Below, piece by piece: positions 1 to 6,101 of a stretch of DNA of 6,346 nucleotides; within the stretch, counting starts at the first letter, position 1; each line of letters starts with the position of its first letter. The stretch is from Candidatus Odyssella thessalonicensis (lineage in GTDB: Bacteria; Pseudomonadota; Alphaproteobacteria; Bin65). The stretch is taken from assembly GCA_005240015.1 (NCBI GenBank), contig SBBV01000485.1, positions 1-6,346 of the forward strand, written 5' to 3'. The notes below the pieces were generated by a model. The model ran no database searches. It saw nothing but the letters and a program-made list of their open reading frames with translations, and was not told the DNA's origin. The translations under genes were made by a program, and so were the position numbers.

Positions 1-9
1 CGCCCGCAT
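1..9 (-). CDS. Possible first codons of pntB (NAD(P) transhydrogenase beta subunit), cut by the window edge
   Basis: On the minus strand an ATG (9 to 7) follows the pntAB stop codon (20 to 18) by 8 bases. A GAGG sequence overlapping that stop lies 7 bases before the ATG, so it could act as the ribosome binding site. Only Met-Arg-Ala can be read. In alphaproteobacteria the usual order is pntAA-pntAB-pntB, so pntB is expected here, but identification rests on context alone. The true start could also lie further left. Confidence 0.25.
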
Positions 10-17
10 CGCGCGCC

Positions 18-455
18 TCACGACTTCGGCAGCGCCTTTTGCGGCGCGCCCTTCTTCTTGAACATGCCGAGCATGCGCTGCGTGACGATGAAGCCGCCGA
101 AGATGTTGACCGCGGCGAGCGCGATCGCGACGAAGCCCATCACCTTGGCGAACGAGAACTGGCCCGGGCCGGCCGCCAAGAGGGCGCCCACCACGATCAC
201 CGACGAGATCGCGTTGGTGACCGACATCAGCGGCGAGTGCAGGGCCGGCGTCACCTTCCACACCACGTAGTAGCCGACGAAGCAGGCGAGCGCGAACACG
301 GTGAGCGAGAGCACGAGCGGATCGAGGCCCGCCACCTGCTGCGTCTGCACGGCCGCGGTCTTGGCGGCGCCGGCGAGCTGCTCGGCCTTCTGCATCAGCT
401 CCCTCGCGCGCTGCGCGAGCTCCTCGGCGAGGCGGGTCAGTTCTTGCGGGTTCAT
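18..455 (-). CDS. pntAB: NAD(P) transhydrogenase subunit alpha part 2 (PntAB, membrane part of the split alpha subunit)
   Basis: This 145-residue inner-membrane protein should form part of the proton channel (domain II) of proton-translocating transhydrogenase, which couples proton entry to hydride transfer from NADH to NADP+. Residues 1-40 are a charged, Ala/Gln-rich, probably helical N-terminal stretch. Three hydrophobic segments follow at about 44-67, 80-96 and 101-125. Between the first two lies the family's conserved [13 protein letters not shown] sequence (72-84). The C-terminus is short and basic (KKK at 133-135). Length fits the split-gene form, about 140 residues in Rhodospirillum rubrum. 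The gene follows pntAA after 9 bp. An AGAGG overlapping the pntAA stop codon sits 6 bases before this ATG, so the two are almost certainly cotranscribed and probably translationally coupled. It needs PntAA and PntB to work. Confidence 0.95.
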   Translation of the reverse strand: MNPQELTRLAEELAQRARELMQKAEQLAGAAKTAAVQTQQVAGLDPLVLSLTVFALACFVGYYVVWKVTPALHSPLMSVTNAISSVIVVGALLAAGPGQFSFAKVMGFVAIALAAVNIFGGFIVTQRMLGMFKKKGAPQKALPKS

Positions 456-464
456 CGGAGGCCT

Positions 465-1631
465 CTAGGAAGCGGATGAGCGGCGCGCGGGAACGATGGT
501 CGGCTCGTCGCCGGCGAGCTGGGCGAGCGCCGGATGCACGATCTTGCCGTCCCGCGCGAGCAGGGTGCCCTTGACGATCTCGTCGTCCCAGTTGGGCTTC
601 AAGGACTTCGTCTCCTTGTCGACCAGCGGCTGGAGGAAGTTCAAGAGATTGCGCGCGTAGAGCGCCGAGGCGTCGACGGCGATGCGGCTCGGGAGATCCG
701 TGAAGCCGAGGATCGACACGTTGGCGTGCTTCACGATCTCGTCCGCCTTGGTGAGCTCGCAATTGCCGCCGGCCTCGGCGGCGAGATCGACGATGACCGA
801 GCCGGGCTTCATGCTTTCGACCATCGCGCGCGTGATCAGCTTCGGCGCCGGCCGGCCCGGCACGAGCGCGGTCGTGATCACGATGTCTTGCGTCTTGATG
901 TGCTGCGAGACGAGCGCCGCCTGCTTCGCCTGCTCCTCGAGGGTGAGCGCGCGTGCATAGCCGCCGGCCGCCTCGCCCTCGGGCAGGTCGATGAACACGA
1001 ACTTGGCGCCGAGCGATTCCACCTGCTCGCCGGCGGCCTTGCGCACATCGGTGGCGGAAACCACGGCGCCCAACCGGCGCGCGGTCGCGATCGCCTGGAG
1101 GCCGGCGACGCCGGCGCCGAGCACGAAGCAGCGCGCCGCCTGCACGGTGCCGGCCGCGGTCATGAACATCGGGAACGAGCGCGTGTAGTGCGCGGCGGCC
1201 TCGATCACCGCGCGGTAGCCGGCGAGGTTGGCCTGCGAGGAGAGCACGTCCATCGACTGCGCGCGCGTGATGCGCGGGATAAACTCCATGCCGAAGACGG
1301 TAAGGCCGGCGGCGGCGGCGGTCTTGAGCGTCTCGGGGTCGGCATGCGGCGCCATGATGCAGCACAGCATGGCGCCGGGCTTGATCCTGGCGATCTCCTC
1401 CGCGGAGGGGCGCTGCACCTTCAGGACCGCGTCGGCCGCGCCGAGCGCCGCGCCGATATCGGCGGTAATCGTGGCCCCGGCCGCCTCCAGAGCCGCGTCG
1501 AGAGTCGAGGCGCCGGCGCCGGCCTCGATCGTGACACTCGCGCCCATTCCCACGAGCTTCTTCACCGTCTCGGGGGAGACGGCGACGCGTGCCTCGCGGG
1601 CGCGTCTCTCCTTGGGCACGGCGATCTTCAT
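465..1631 (-). CDS. pntAA: Re/Si-specific NAD(P)(+) transhydrogenase subunit alpha part 1 (PntAA, NAD(H)-binding domain I)
   Basis: This 388-residue soluble domain I binds NAD(H) on the cytoplasmic face and passes hydride to NADP+ held by PntB. The protein starts MKIAVPKERR, typical of the transhydrogenase/alanine dehydrogenase family. The RQD loop that contacts nicotinamide is intact: R120, Q125 and D128 within PRITRAQSMD. A Rossmann GAGVAG turn is at 172-177, and the acidic residue expected to hold the adenine ribose is D195 in TDVR. EAGGNCELT (286-294) and the VDASALYARNLLNFL region are also family-typical. Length matches the split form, not the roughly 510-residue fused E. coli PntA. The ATG at 1631 was chosen because AGGGGG lies 6 bases upstream and family homology begins there; the frame stays open to 1724, but that extra 31-residue stretch is unlike the family and would cover the likely promoter. 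It is the first gene of the pnt operon. Confidence 0.96.
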   Translation of the reverse strand: MKIAVPKERRAREARVAVSPETVKKLVGMGASVTIEAGAGASTLDAALEAAGATITADIGAALGAADAVLKVQRPSAEEIARIKPGAMLCCIMAPHADPETLKTAAAAGLTVFGMEFIPRITRAQSMDVLSSQANLAGYRAVIEAAAHYTRSFPMFMTAAGTVQAARCFVLGAGVAGLQAIATARRLGAVVSATDVRKAAGEQVESLGAKFVFIDLPEGEAAGGYARALTLEEQAKQAALVSQHIKTQDIVITTALVPGRPAPKLITRAMVESMKPGSVIVDLAAEAGGNCELTKADEIVKHANVSILGFTDLPSRIAVDASALYARNLLNFLQPLVDKETKSLKPNWDDEIVKGTLLARDGKIVHPALAQLAGDEPTIVPARRSSAS

Positions 1632-1702
1632 AGGCAGCCCCCTGATCCCCGGCGTCTTCTGGTCGGCGCATGAGGCGGCCGCGCCGCTGCGTGGGATGCG
1701 CC

Positions 1703-1732
1703 TATATGCCCAAGCCCGCCGCACCGCGGCAA
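1703..1732 (-). promoter_or_regulatory. Candidate sigma70-like promoter for pntAA-pntAB
   Basis: On the minus strand TTGCCG (1732 to 1727) is followed after 18 bp by CATATA (1708 to 1703), one of the few A+T-rich spots in this gap. Transcription would start near 1696, giving a leader of about 65 bases before the pntAA ATG. This is a pattern match by eye only; the -10 is imperfect. Confidence 0.35.
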
Positions 1733-1789
1733 GCCCGATCGCTGCGGCGCGACATGACGCGCAGTGCGGCTACGGTTACGTGAAACGGC

Positions 1790-1815
1790 GGAACCCCCGG
1801 CCGTCGCCGGCCGTT
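1790..1815 (+). promoter_or_regulatory. Probable EcfG-type (general stress response sigma) promoter for the PRC-barrel gene
   Basis: GGAAC (1790-1794) is followed after exactly 17 bp by CGTT (1812-1815). This matches the known alphaproteobacterial EcfG/sigmaT promoter, GGAAC, 16-17 bp, CGTT. It points at the gene starting at 1861 and would give a leader of about 40 bases. The spacer is itself symmetric, with CGGCCG at 1798-1803 and 1808-1813 around TCGC. PRC-barrel genes are frequent members of this regulon, which supports the call. No experimental evidence is available here. Confidence 0.65.
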
Positions 1816-1860
1816 TTCGAGGCAGTCCGGGGAAGCATGCCCATAAGCAAGGAGCTCGAC

Positions 1861-2502
1861 ATGAGAACAACTCTGATGTTGGGCGCGGCCGCCGTTGCAC
1901 TTGCGATCGCCGCGCCGACCTATGCCGGCCCGGCCGATAATCCCGCGGCGGACGGCATCATTCTCGTTCAGGACCGCACCGCGCCAGGCACGCCGGGCAC
2001 GAGCCCGGGCCAGCGCAGCGCGGATCAGGCCGCCCAGGAGCGCAAGCAGCGCCTCTCCGGCGCGCAGGAAGCGCAAAAGATGGCGGTCAGCGCCGACGCC
2101 GTCATAGGCACCGAGGTGCGCAACACCAACGATCAGAAGATCGGCTCGGTGAAGGACCTCGTGATGAAGGACGGCAAGATCACGCATATCATCATCGGCC
2201 GTGGCGGCGTGCTCGGCATGGGCACGGACTACCACCAGGTCGAATGGGAGAAGGTGAAGATCACGAGCGACATGGAGACCGTGGTCCTCGACATGGGCGA
2301 GGAGCAGGTGAAGGCGCTGCCCAAGATGGCCTTCGAGAAAGGCAAGTGGGGCCCGGCGCCGGTGGCCGAGAAGAAGGAGACGCCGCCCGCCCGTACGGCG
2401 CCCGGCGCACCTCCGGGTCGCACCACGCCGCCCGCGGGCGAAGCGCCCAAGAAGGACGAGCCGGCCAAGAAGAACGACGCGCCGGCGCCGAAGAACCAGT
2501 AA
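1861..2502 (+). CDS. Exported PRC-barrel domain protein with a Lys/Pro/Ala-rich C-terminal tail
   Basis: This 213-residue protein opens with a signal peptide: MRTT, a hydrophobic core LMLGAAAVALAIAAP, and likely cleavage after A22 (TYA/GPADN). A low-complexity Gln/Pro/Gly-rich linker covers about 35-70. A PRC-barrel domain spans about 74-155, with the typical beginning AVIGTEVRNTNDQKIGSV and the DLVMKDGKITHIIIGRGG strand pair. From about 164 to 213 the chain is rich in Pro, Ala and Lys and is probably disordered; it could touch the cell wall or the outer membrane's inner face. PRC-barrels are small beta-barrel adaptor folds found in ribosome maturation (RimM) and in many exported alphaproteobacterial stress proteins. 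No enzyme motif is seen. The start at 1861 is set by AAGGAG (1849-1854) 6 bases upstream and by the signal peptide. The EcfG-like promoter upstream suggests stress induction. Exact function is unknown. Confidence 0.88.
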   Translation: MRTTLMLGAAAVALAIAAPTYAGPADNPAADGIILVQDRTAPGTPGTSPGQRSADQAAQERKQRLSGAQEAQKMAVSADAVIGTEVRNTNDQKIGSVKDLVMKDGKITHIIIGRGGVLGMGTDYHQVEWEKVKITSDMETVVLDMGEEQVKALPKMAFEKGKWGPAPVAEKKETPPARTAPGAPPGRTTPPAGEAPKKDEPAKKNDAPAPKNQ

Positions 2503-2530
2503 GGGCGGCCGTCAGGATCTGAAAGCAAGC

Positions 2531-2560
2531 GCGCCCCGGAGCCGGCAGGCTTCGGGGCGC
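2531..2560 (+). terminator. Strong hairpin, probable terminator of the PRC-barrel gene
   Basis: GCGCCCCG (2531-2538) pairs perfectly with CGGGGCGC (2553-2560). Inside it a G-T wobble pair (2539/2552) and AGCC/GGCT (2540-2543/2548-2551) close a GGCA loop, giving a 13-bp stem with no bulge. It begins 28 bases after the stop codon. The following bases, TCCCGTTT, are only weakly T-rich, so intrinsic termination is plausible but not certain; the hairpin could instead protect the mRNA 3' end. Confidence 0.6.
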
Positions 2561-2566
2561 TCCCGT

Positions 2567-2598
2567 TTGCGCGGGCCTCCGGCTCCGCACAGGATATT
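2567..2598 (+). promoter_or_regulatory. Weak candidate promoter for tldD-tldE
   Basis: TTGCGC (2567-2572) lies 18 bp before AGGATA (2591-2596), which leads into an A+T island, ATATTTTT, unusual in this sequence. No better sigma70-like pair was found between the hairpin and tldD. A start near 2605 would put the whole palindromic element 2659-2770 inside the leader RNA. The match is poor and offered only as the best candidate. Confidence 0.2.
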
Positions 2599-2658
2599 TT
2601 TCGTGTGGTCCCGACGGCGGTGCTCGCCGGCAGCGGGCCGCAGTGCTATTTCTTTCCC

Positions 2659-2770
2659 GTCATCCTGAGCGAAAAGTCCGGGACCGCGCGGCTCCAGCCG
2701 CGCCCTTTTCTGCTGCCGCGAGAGGGGCGCGCCTGGAGGCGCGCGGTCCCAAGCCCTCCCTCACGATGAC
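2659..2770 (+). repeat. Nested palindromic intergenic element (MITE/REP-like)
   Basis: The outer ends GTCATCCTGAG (2659-2669) and CTCACGATGAC (2760-2770) are inverted copies matching at 10 of 11 bases. Inside, GGGACCGCGCG (2680-2690) and CGCGCGGTCCC (2740-2750) form a perfect 11-bp inverted repeat. Each inner arm is also its own hairpin: GCGCGGCT/AGCCGCGC (2686-2703) and GCGCGCCT/AGGCGCGC (2727-2744), each with a 2-base centre. The element can therefore fold either as one long stem or as a cloverleaf-like pair of hairpins. There is no coding sequence in it. Its shape is that of short dispersed palindromic repeats of alphaproteobacterial genomes, but only one copy is in view, so repetition is inferred. 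It ends 4 bases before the TGGAGG ribosome binding site of tldD. Confidence 0.65.
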
Positions 2771-2787
2771 ATCTTGGAGGACTCCGC

Positions 2788-4167
2788 ATGCTCGACCGCC
2801 TGGAACGGATCGTGGCGACGGCGCCCGGCTATGCAGAGCTGCGCCTGCACCGCAACATCTCGCGGCGCCTGTTCATGCGTCGCGGCACGCTGATCGAGAA
2901 TGCGAGCGCCACGCTCGCCGGCGGCTCGGCGCGCTGCCACGCGCTCGGCACGTTCGGCTTCACCTCGCTGCCCGCGGAGGACGACGCGGCGCTCGAGCGC
3001 GTACTGCGCGATGCCCGCGCCAATGCCGACCAGCTCGGCCGGCGCGCCGCCTATTCCGACCAGCCGCTGCCCGCGACGCCGAGGGGCGAGGGCGTCTGGG
3101 ACTATCGCACCAAGCGGCCGAAGCTCGGCGCCGCCGCGCGCGTCGATCTCCTGAAGCGCCTCGATGCCTATATCGGCGCGCATTGCCCGAACCTGCTCAA
3201 TGTCGATCTCACGCTGCAGGAGCTCGCGATCGAAAAGGCGCTCGCCACCTCGGAGGGCGCGCGCACCCAGTGCGTGAGCCCGCGCACGGTGCTCTACGTC
3301 CAGATGTCGATGCAGGGCGGCGACGGCCCGGTACAGCTCTACCAGGTGTTCGGCGGCTTCGGCGAATTCGAGGATCAGGCCGAGGCGCTGGCGGCGCTCG
3401 CGCCGGCGATCGACCGGCTTTACGCGGATCTCCGGCGCAAGGCCGAGGGTGTCCATCCCGACGCCGGATTCCACGACGTCGTGCTCGATTCGGATCTCGC
3501 CGGCATCCTCGCGCACGAAGCGATCGGCCACACCTGCGAGGCCGATCTCGTGCTCGCCGGCTCGATCGCCGGCGGCCGCATCGGCGAGCAGGTCGCGTCG
3601 GAGAAGATCACGCTGATGGACCAGGGCGGGCGCGGCTTCGACGGCGGCAGCACGATCGCGATCCACGTCGACGATGAAGGGACGCCCTGCCGCGACATCG
3701 CCATCATCGAGAAGGGTGTCCTGAGGGGCTTCCTCAACAACAAGGCGACGGCGCAGGAGCTCGAGGCCGAGCCCACCGGCAATGCGCGCGCCTTCACCTT
3801 CGCCGACGAGCCCATCGTGCGCATGCGCAGCACCTGCATCATGCCCGGCACCGACAAGCTCCAAGACATGATCGGCGCGGTCGAGCGTGGCTACTACCTG
3901 AAGCGCTCGTCGAACGGCCAGGCCGATCTCACCAGCGAGTTCATGTTCGGCGTCGTGTGCGGCTGCGAGATCGTGAACGGCAAGTTGGGGCGCGCGATCC
4001 GCGACACGACGATCTCGGGCGTGGCCTTCGACGTGCTCAAGGCCGTGACCCATGTCGGCGACACGATGACCTGGTCGGGCGGCGGCTTCTGCGGAAAGAA
4101 GACGCTGATCCCGGTCGGCATGGGCGGGCCGGCGATCAAGACGAAGCTGAATATCGGAGGCCGATGA
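2788..4167 (+). CDS. tldD: TldD-like zinc metalloprotease (TldD/PmbA family, catalytic subunit)
   Basis: This 459-residue protein is a TldD-family metalloprotease, which works as a heterodimer with TldE/PmbA. In E. coli the dimer degrades unfolded peptides and cleaves the microcin B17 leader and CcdA. The metal motif HExxxH is intact as HEAIGH (243-248), with E244 the expected catalytic base. The third zinc ligand of the family, a Cys near the C-terminus, is C435 in GGGFCGKK, 24 residues from the end, as in E. coli TldD. Other family blocks are VDDEGTPCRD after the metal site, the PTGNARAF loop, and the GCEIVNGKLGRAIRDTTISG block beginning at about 392. No signal peptide is seen, so it is cytoplasmic. 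It is slightly shorter than E. coli TldD (481), and the metal site continues TCEADLVLAGS rather than the E. coli sequence. The ATG at 2788 follows TGGAGG by 7 bases. It overlaps tldE by 4 bases. Confidence 0.93.
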   Translation: MLDRLERIVATAPGYAELRLHRNISRRLFMRRGTLIENASATLAGGSARCHALGTFGFTSLPAEDDAALERVLRDARANADQLGRRAAYSDQPLPATPRGEGVWDYRTKRPKLGAAARVDLLKRLDAYIGAHCPNLLNVDLTLQELAIEKALATSEGARTQCVSPRTVLYVQMSMQGGDGPVQLYQVFGGFGEFEDQAEALAALAPAIDRLYADLRRKAEGVHPDAGFHDVVLDSDLAGILAHEAIGHTCEADLVLAGSIAGGRIGEQVASEKITLMDQGGRGFDGGSTIAIHVDDEGTPCRDIAIIEKGVLRGFLNNKATAQELEAEPTGNARAFTFADEPIVRMRSTCIMPGTDKLQDMIGAVERGYYLKRSSNGQADLTSEFMFGVVCGCEIVNGKLGRAIRDTTISGVAFDVLKAVTHVGDTMTWSGGGFCGKKTLIPVGMGGPAIKTKLNIGGR

Positions 4168-5450
4168 TGGCGGCGGCGTCGCCCGAATCCGATCTCGCCT
4201 GCGCGGCCGGCGCCGATGCGGCGCAGGCGGCGCTCGCGCGCAACGAGATGGTCGAAGTCGAGTTCGATACGCGCCGGCTCCAGCTGCTGCGCACGACCGA
4301 GGACGAGACGACCTCGCTCGCCGTGTTCAAGGGCGGCCGCAAGGGCACCGCGGCGATCACCGGCCTTGCGCCCGAGTCCGTGCGCGCGGCGATCGACGCG
4401 GCGCTCGCCGCCGCCGCCGCGGCGCCGCCCGATCCCGCCAACCAAATCGCCGAGGCCGCGCCGGCCCCGCCGCGCGTGCACGGCCCCGTCGCCGCCGACC
4501 GCGACCACCTCGTCGACCGCGCGCACGAGCACATCGCGGCGATGGCGCGCGACTTCCCCGCCGTCGTGAGCCGCAATGCCTATCACCGCTTCACGCGCAC
4601 GCGGCGGAGCTTCGCCAGCTCGGCCGGGCTCGCGCAGCAGGAGACGCGCGGGCGCTATTCGTTCTGGACCATGTTCGCGGGCCGGCGCGACGGCCGCTCG
4701 ACCTCGCTCAACTATTCCGGCGCCAGCGCCTACAAGCCGTTCCCGCAGCTCATCGAGGTGGGCTCGCTGCACCGCCTCTACGGCGAGGCCTCGCGCTCGT
4801 TCGACATGCGGCCGGCGCCGGGGAAGTTCGTGGGCGACGTGATCATCACGCCCGACGCGCTCGAAGGGATGCTGCTCTGGCCACTCGCGCGCGTGCTCGG
4901 CGGCTACAGCCTGATGTCGGGGACGAGCCCCTACAAGGAGAAGCGCGGCCAGGCGATCGCGAGCCCGCTGTTCAGTCTGCTCAACCGGCCCACCGCGGCG
5001 AGCTTTCCCGAGGGGCAGGATTTCGACGGCTACGGCGTGCCGACGCACGATCTCGACGTGATTCGTGACGGCGTGCTCGAGGATTTCCTCGTCGATTTCT
5101 ACATCGCGAAGAAGCTCGGCCTTAAGCAGACGGCGGGCGCCACCGGCTTCGTCATCCCGCCGGGCGCGAAATCCGAAGCCGACATCGTCGCCGAGACCAC
5201 GCGCGGGATTCTGCTGACGCGCTTCTCGGGCGGCTCCCCCGCCGACAATCTCGATTTCAGCGGCATCGCCAAGAACGCGTTCTACGTCGAGGACGGCAAG
5301 CTGCGCTATCCGCTCGCCGAGACGATGATCTCGGGCAATCTGCGCGAGCTGCTGCTCGCGATCCGCGCGATTTCGAAGGAAACGATCGATTTCGGCAGCA
5401 CGCGCCTCCCCACCATCGCCGCCGGAGGCGTCACGATCCACGGGCGGTAG
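4164..5450 (+). CDS. pmbA: TldE/PmbA-like partner subunit (TldD/PmbA family, no metal site)
   Basis: This 428-residue protein is the likely non-catalytic partner that completes the TldD cavity and helps grip extended peptides. The fold matches TldD, but where TldD has HEAIGH this protein reads TPDALEGMLLWPLA (229-242), with no His ligands. Family blocks are SGTSPYKEKRGQAIASPLF, RDGVLEDFLVDFYIAKKLG, and the C-terminal AETMISGNLRELLLAI. An Ala/Pro-rich stretch at about 76-105 is probably a flexible insert. It is slightly shorter than E. coli PmbA (450). It begins at an ATGA overlap with the tldD stop codon, implying translational coupling. Two ATGs are adjacent: GGAGG (4156-4160) is 3 bases from the first (4164) and 6 from the second (4167), so the ribosome may prefer 4167, removing one Met. 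No precursor peptide or other RiPP gene adjoins it. Confidence 0.9.
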   Translation: MMAAASPESDLACAAGADAAQAALARNEMVEVEFDTRRLQLLRTTEDETTSLAVFKGGRKGTAAITGLAPESVRAAIDAALAAAAAAPPDPANQIAEAAPAPPRVHGPVAADRDHLVDRAHEHIAAMARDFPAVVSRNAYHRFTRTRRSFASSAGLAQQETRGRYSFWTMFAGRRDGRSTSLNYSGASAYKPFPQLIEVGSLHRLYGEASRSFDMRPAPGKFVGDVIITPDALEGMLLWPLARVLGGYSLMSGTSPYKEKRGQAIASPLFSLLNRPTAASFPEGQDFDGYGVPTHDLDVIRDGVLEDFLVDFYIAKKLGLKQTAGATGFVIPPGAKSEADIVAETTRGILLTRFSGGSPADNLDFSGIAKNAFYVEDGKLRYPLAETMISGNLRELLLAIRAISKETIDFGSTRLPTIAAGGVTIHGR

Positions 5451-5452
5451 TC

Positions 5453-5475
5453 CCCCTCGCCCCAGGGAGAAGGGG
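5453..5475. terminator. Weak hairpin between convergent genes
   Basis: CCCC (5453-5456) can pair with GGGG (5472-5475), extended by T5457-A5471 and by imperfect inner pairs with a bulge. It fills the 26-bp gap between the two convergent stop codons and could serve both directions, but it has no T-run on either side. It may equally be a worn fragment of a common C/G-rich intergenic repeat. Confidence 0.25.
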
Positions 5476-5476
5476 C

Positions 5477-5881
5477 CTACGCCCGCGTCACATGCGCCGC
5501 CACGCACAGCCATTTGCCGTCGGCCTGGCGCATCCAGATGTCGGTGTAGCGGCCGGCGGCGGGCTGGCCGTCGGGCTTGGCGTAGACCGTGCGCGCATGG
5601 ATGAGCGCGGTGTCGCCGAGGATGCGGATCTTCACGTCCTCGCAGCGCAGCCCCGTGATCGCGATCGGCTTCGCGATCTGGGCGAGGAACCCGGCGCGGT
5701 CGACGAGCGAGCCGTCGGGATTGCTGTTGAGGAAGTCCTTCGTGAGATGCCGGTCGAACCAGCCGACGTCCGACATTGCCACCGCGCGCACATAACCTTC
5801 GTTGAGCTCGCGCAACAATGCGAGATCCCCGGACGCGAGATCGGCCGAACCCGGCGTCCGTTCCGTCGCCTGCATCGCCAT
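5477..5881 (-). CDS. NTF2-like/SnoaL-like (DUF4440-type) small protein of unknown function
   Basis: This 134-residue protein has the outline of the cone-shaped NTF2-like fold. A helical N-terminal half (19-37) leads into WFDRHLTKDFLNSNPDGSL (41-59), then the RAGFLAQI helix and strands around VKIRILGDTALIHARTVY (83-100). It ends with RYTDIWMRQADGKWLCVAAHVTR (111-133), the last-strand signature of DUF4440/SnoaL-like proteins. Members of this superfamily include enzymes and small-ligand binders, so the reaction cannot be told from sequence. There is no signal peptide or membrane segment. The ATG at 5881 was chosen because GGAGG (5891 to 5887) lies 5 bases upstream; the frame stays open to 5935, but the extra 18 residues lack a good ribosome site. 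It is convergent with tldE and divergent from the methyltransferase gene, so it probably forms its own unit. Confidence 0.82.
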   Translation of the reverse strand: MAMQATERTPGSADLASGDLALLRELNEGYVRAVAMSDVGWFDRHLTKDFLNSNPDGSLVDRAGFLAQIAKPIAITGLRCEDVKIRILGDTALIHARTVYAKPDGQPAAGRYTDIWMRQADGKWLCVAAHVTRA

Positions 5882-6050
5882 GGCGTCCTCCGCTGATGGG
5901 TCGATTCCACTCGAGGCTAGTCCGGTTCGCCGCACCTGGCAAAGCGCCGTTGTTGCGGCCGGCGCCGAATTGTCGCTGCCGAGGTGATCTTCGTCACATC
6001 GTGCGCCCTCGCGCGTCGCTATTACGACGATCAGGAAACGCCCGTCGGGA

Positions 6051-6070
6051 AGCGGGGCGAGAACCCCGCT
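6051..6070 (+). other. Small perfect hairpin in the leader of the methyltransferase gene
   Basis: AGCGGGG (6051-6057) pairs with CCCCGCT (6064-6070) around the loop CGAGAA. It lies 31 bases before the ATG at 6102. There is no T-run after it, so it is not an obvious attenuator; it could affect mRNA stability or be chance in G+C-rich DNA. The rest of the 5882-6101 gap shows no convincing promoter for either flanking gene. Confidence 0.3.
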
Positions 6071-6101
6071 CGGAACGGCTGGAAACGACGAGGACGAAAC
6101 G

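Noticed and set aside
534..1673. A 379-codon plus-strand frame opposite pntAA
   Set aside because: It is a mirror of pntAA coding sequence, Arg/His/Asp-rich, with no domain.
1632..1724. A longer pntAA beginning at 1724
   Set aside because: The extra 31 residues are unlike the family, cover the likely promoter, and lack a ribosome site as good as the one before 1631.
1228..1860. An N-terminal extension of the PRC-barrel gene back to 1228
   Set aside because: The extension runs antisense through pntAA and the divergent promoter region; the start at 1861 has AAGGAG and a signal peptide.
2761..4053. A 430-codon minus-strand frame opposite tldD
   Set aside because: It has the same shadow composition, no ribosome site of note, and is fully covered by tldD with its intact HEAIGH motif.
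5882..5935. A longer NTF2-like protein beginning at 5935
   Set aside because: The GGAGG 5 bases before 5881 is much better placed, and the extra residues show no conserved sequence.
3894..5942. A 682-codon open frame on the minus strand opposite tldD/tldE
   Set aside because: Its translation is Arg/Gly/Ala/His-rich with no recognisable domain, and it lies opposite two clear family members. It is a codon-bias shadow, common in high-G+C DNA.
5970..5998. TTGTCG followed by GTCACA as a promoter for the methyltransferase
   Set aside because: The -10 does not resemble TATAAT and the site is over 100 bases from the start codon, so support is too weak to list.
6014..6029. A small inverted repeat CGTCG/CGACG around CTATTA as a possible operator
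   Set aside because: Five base pairs are too few to separate from chance in this base composition, and no matching copy was seen nearby.
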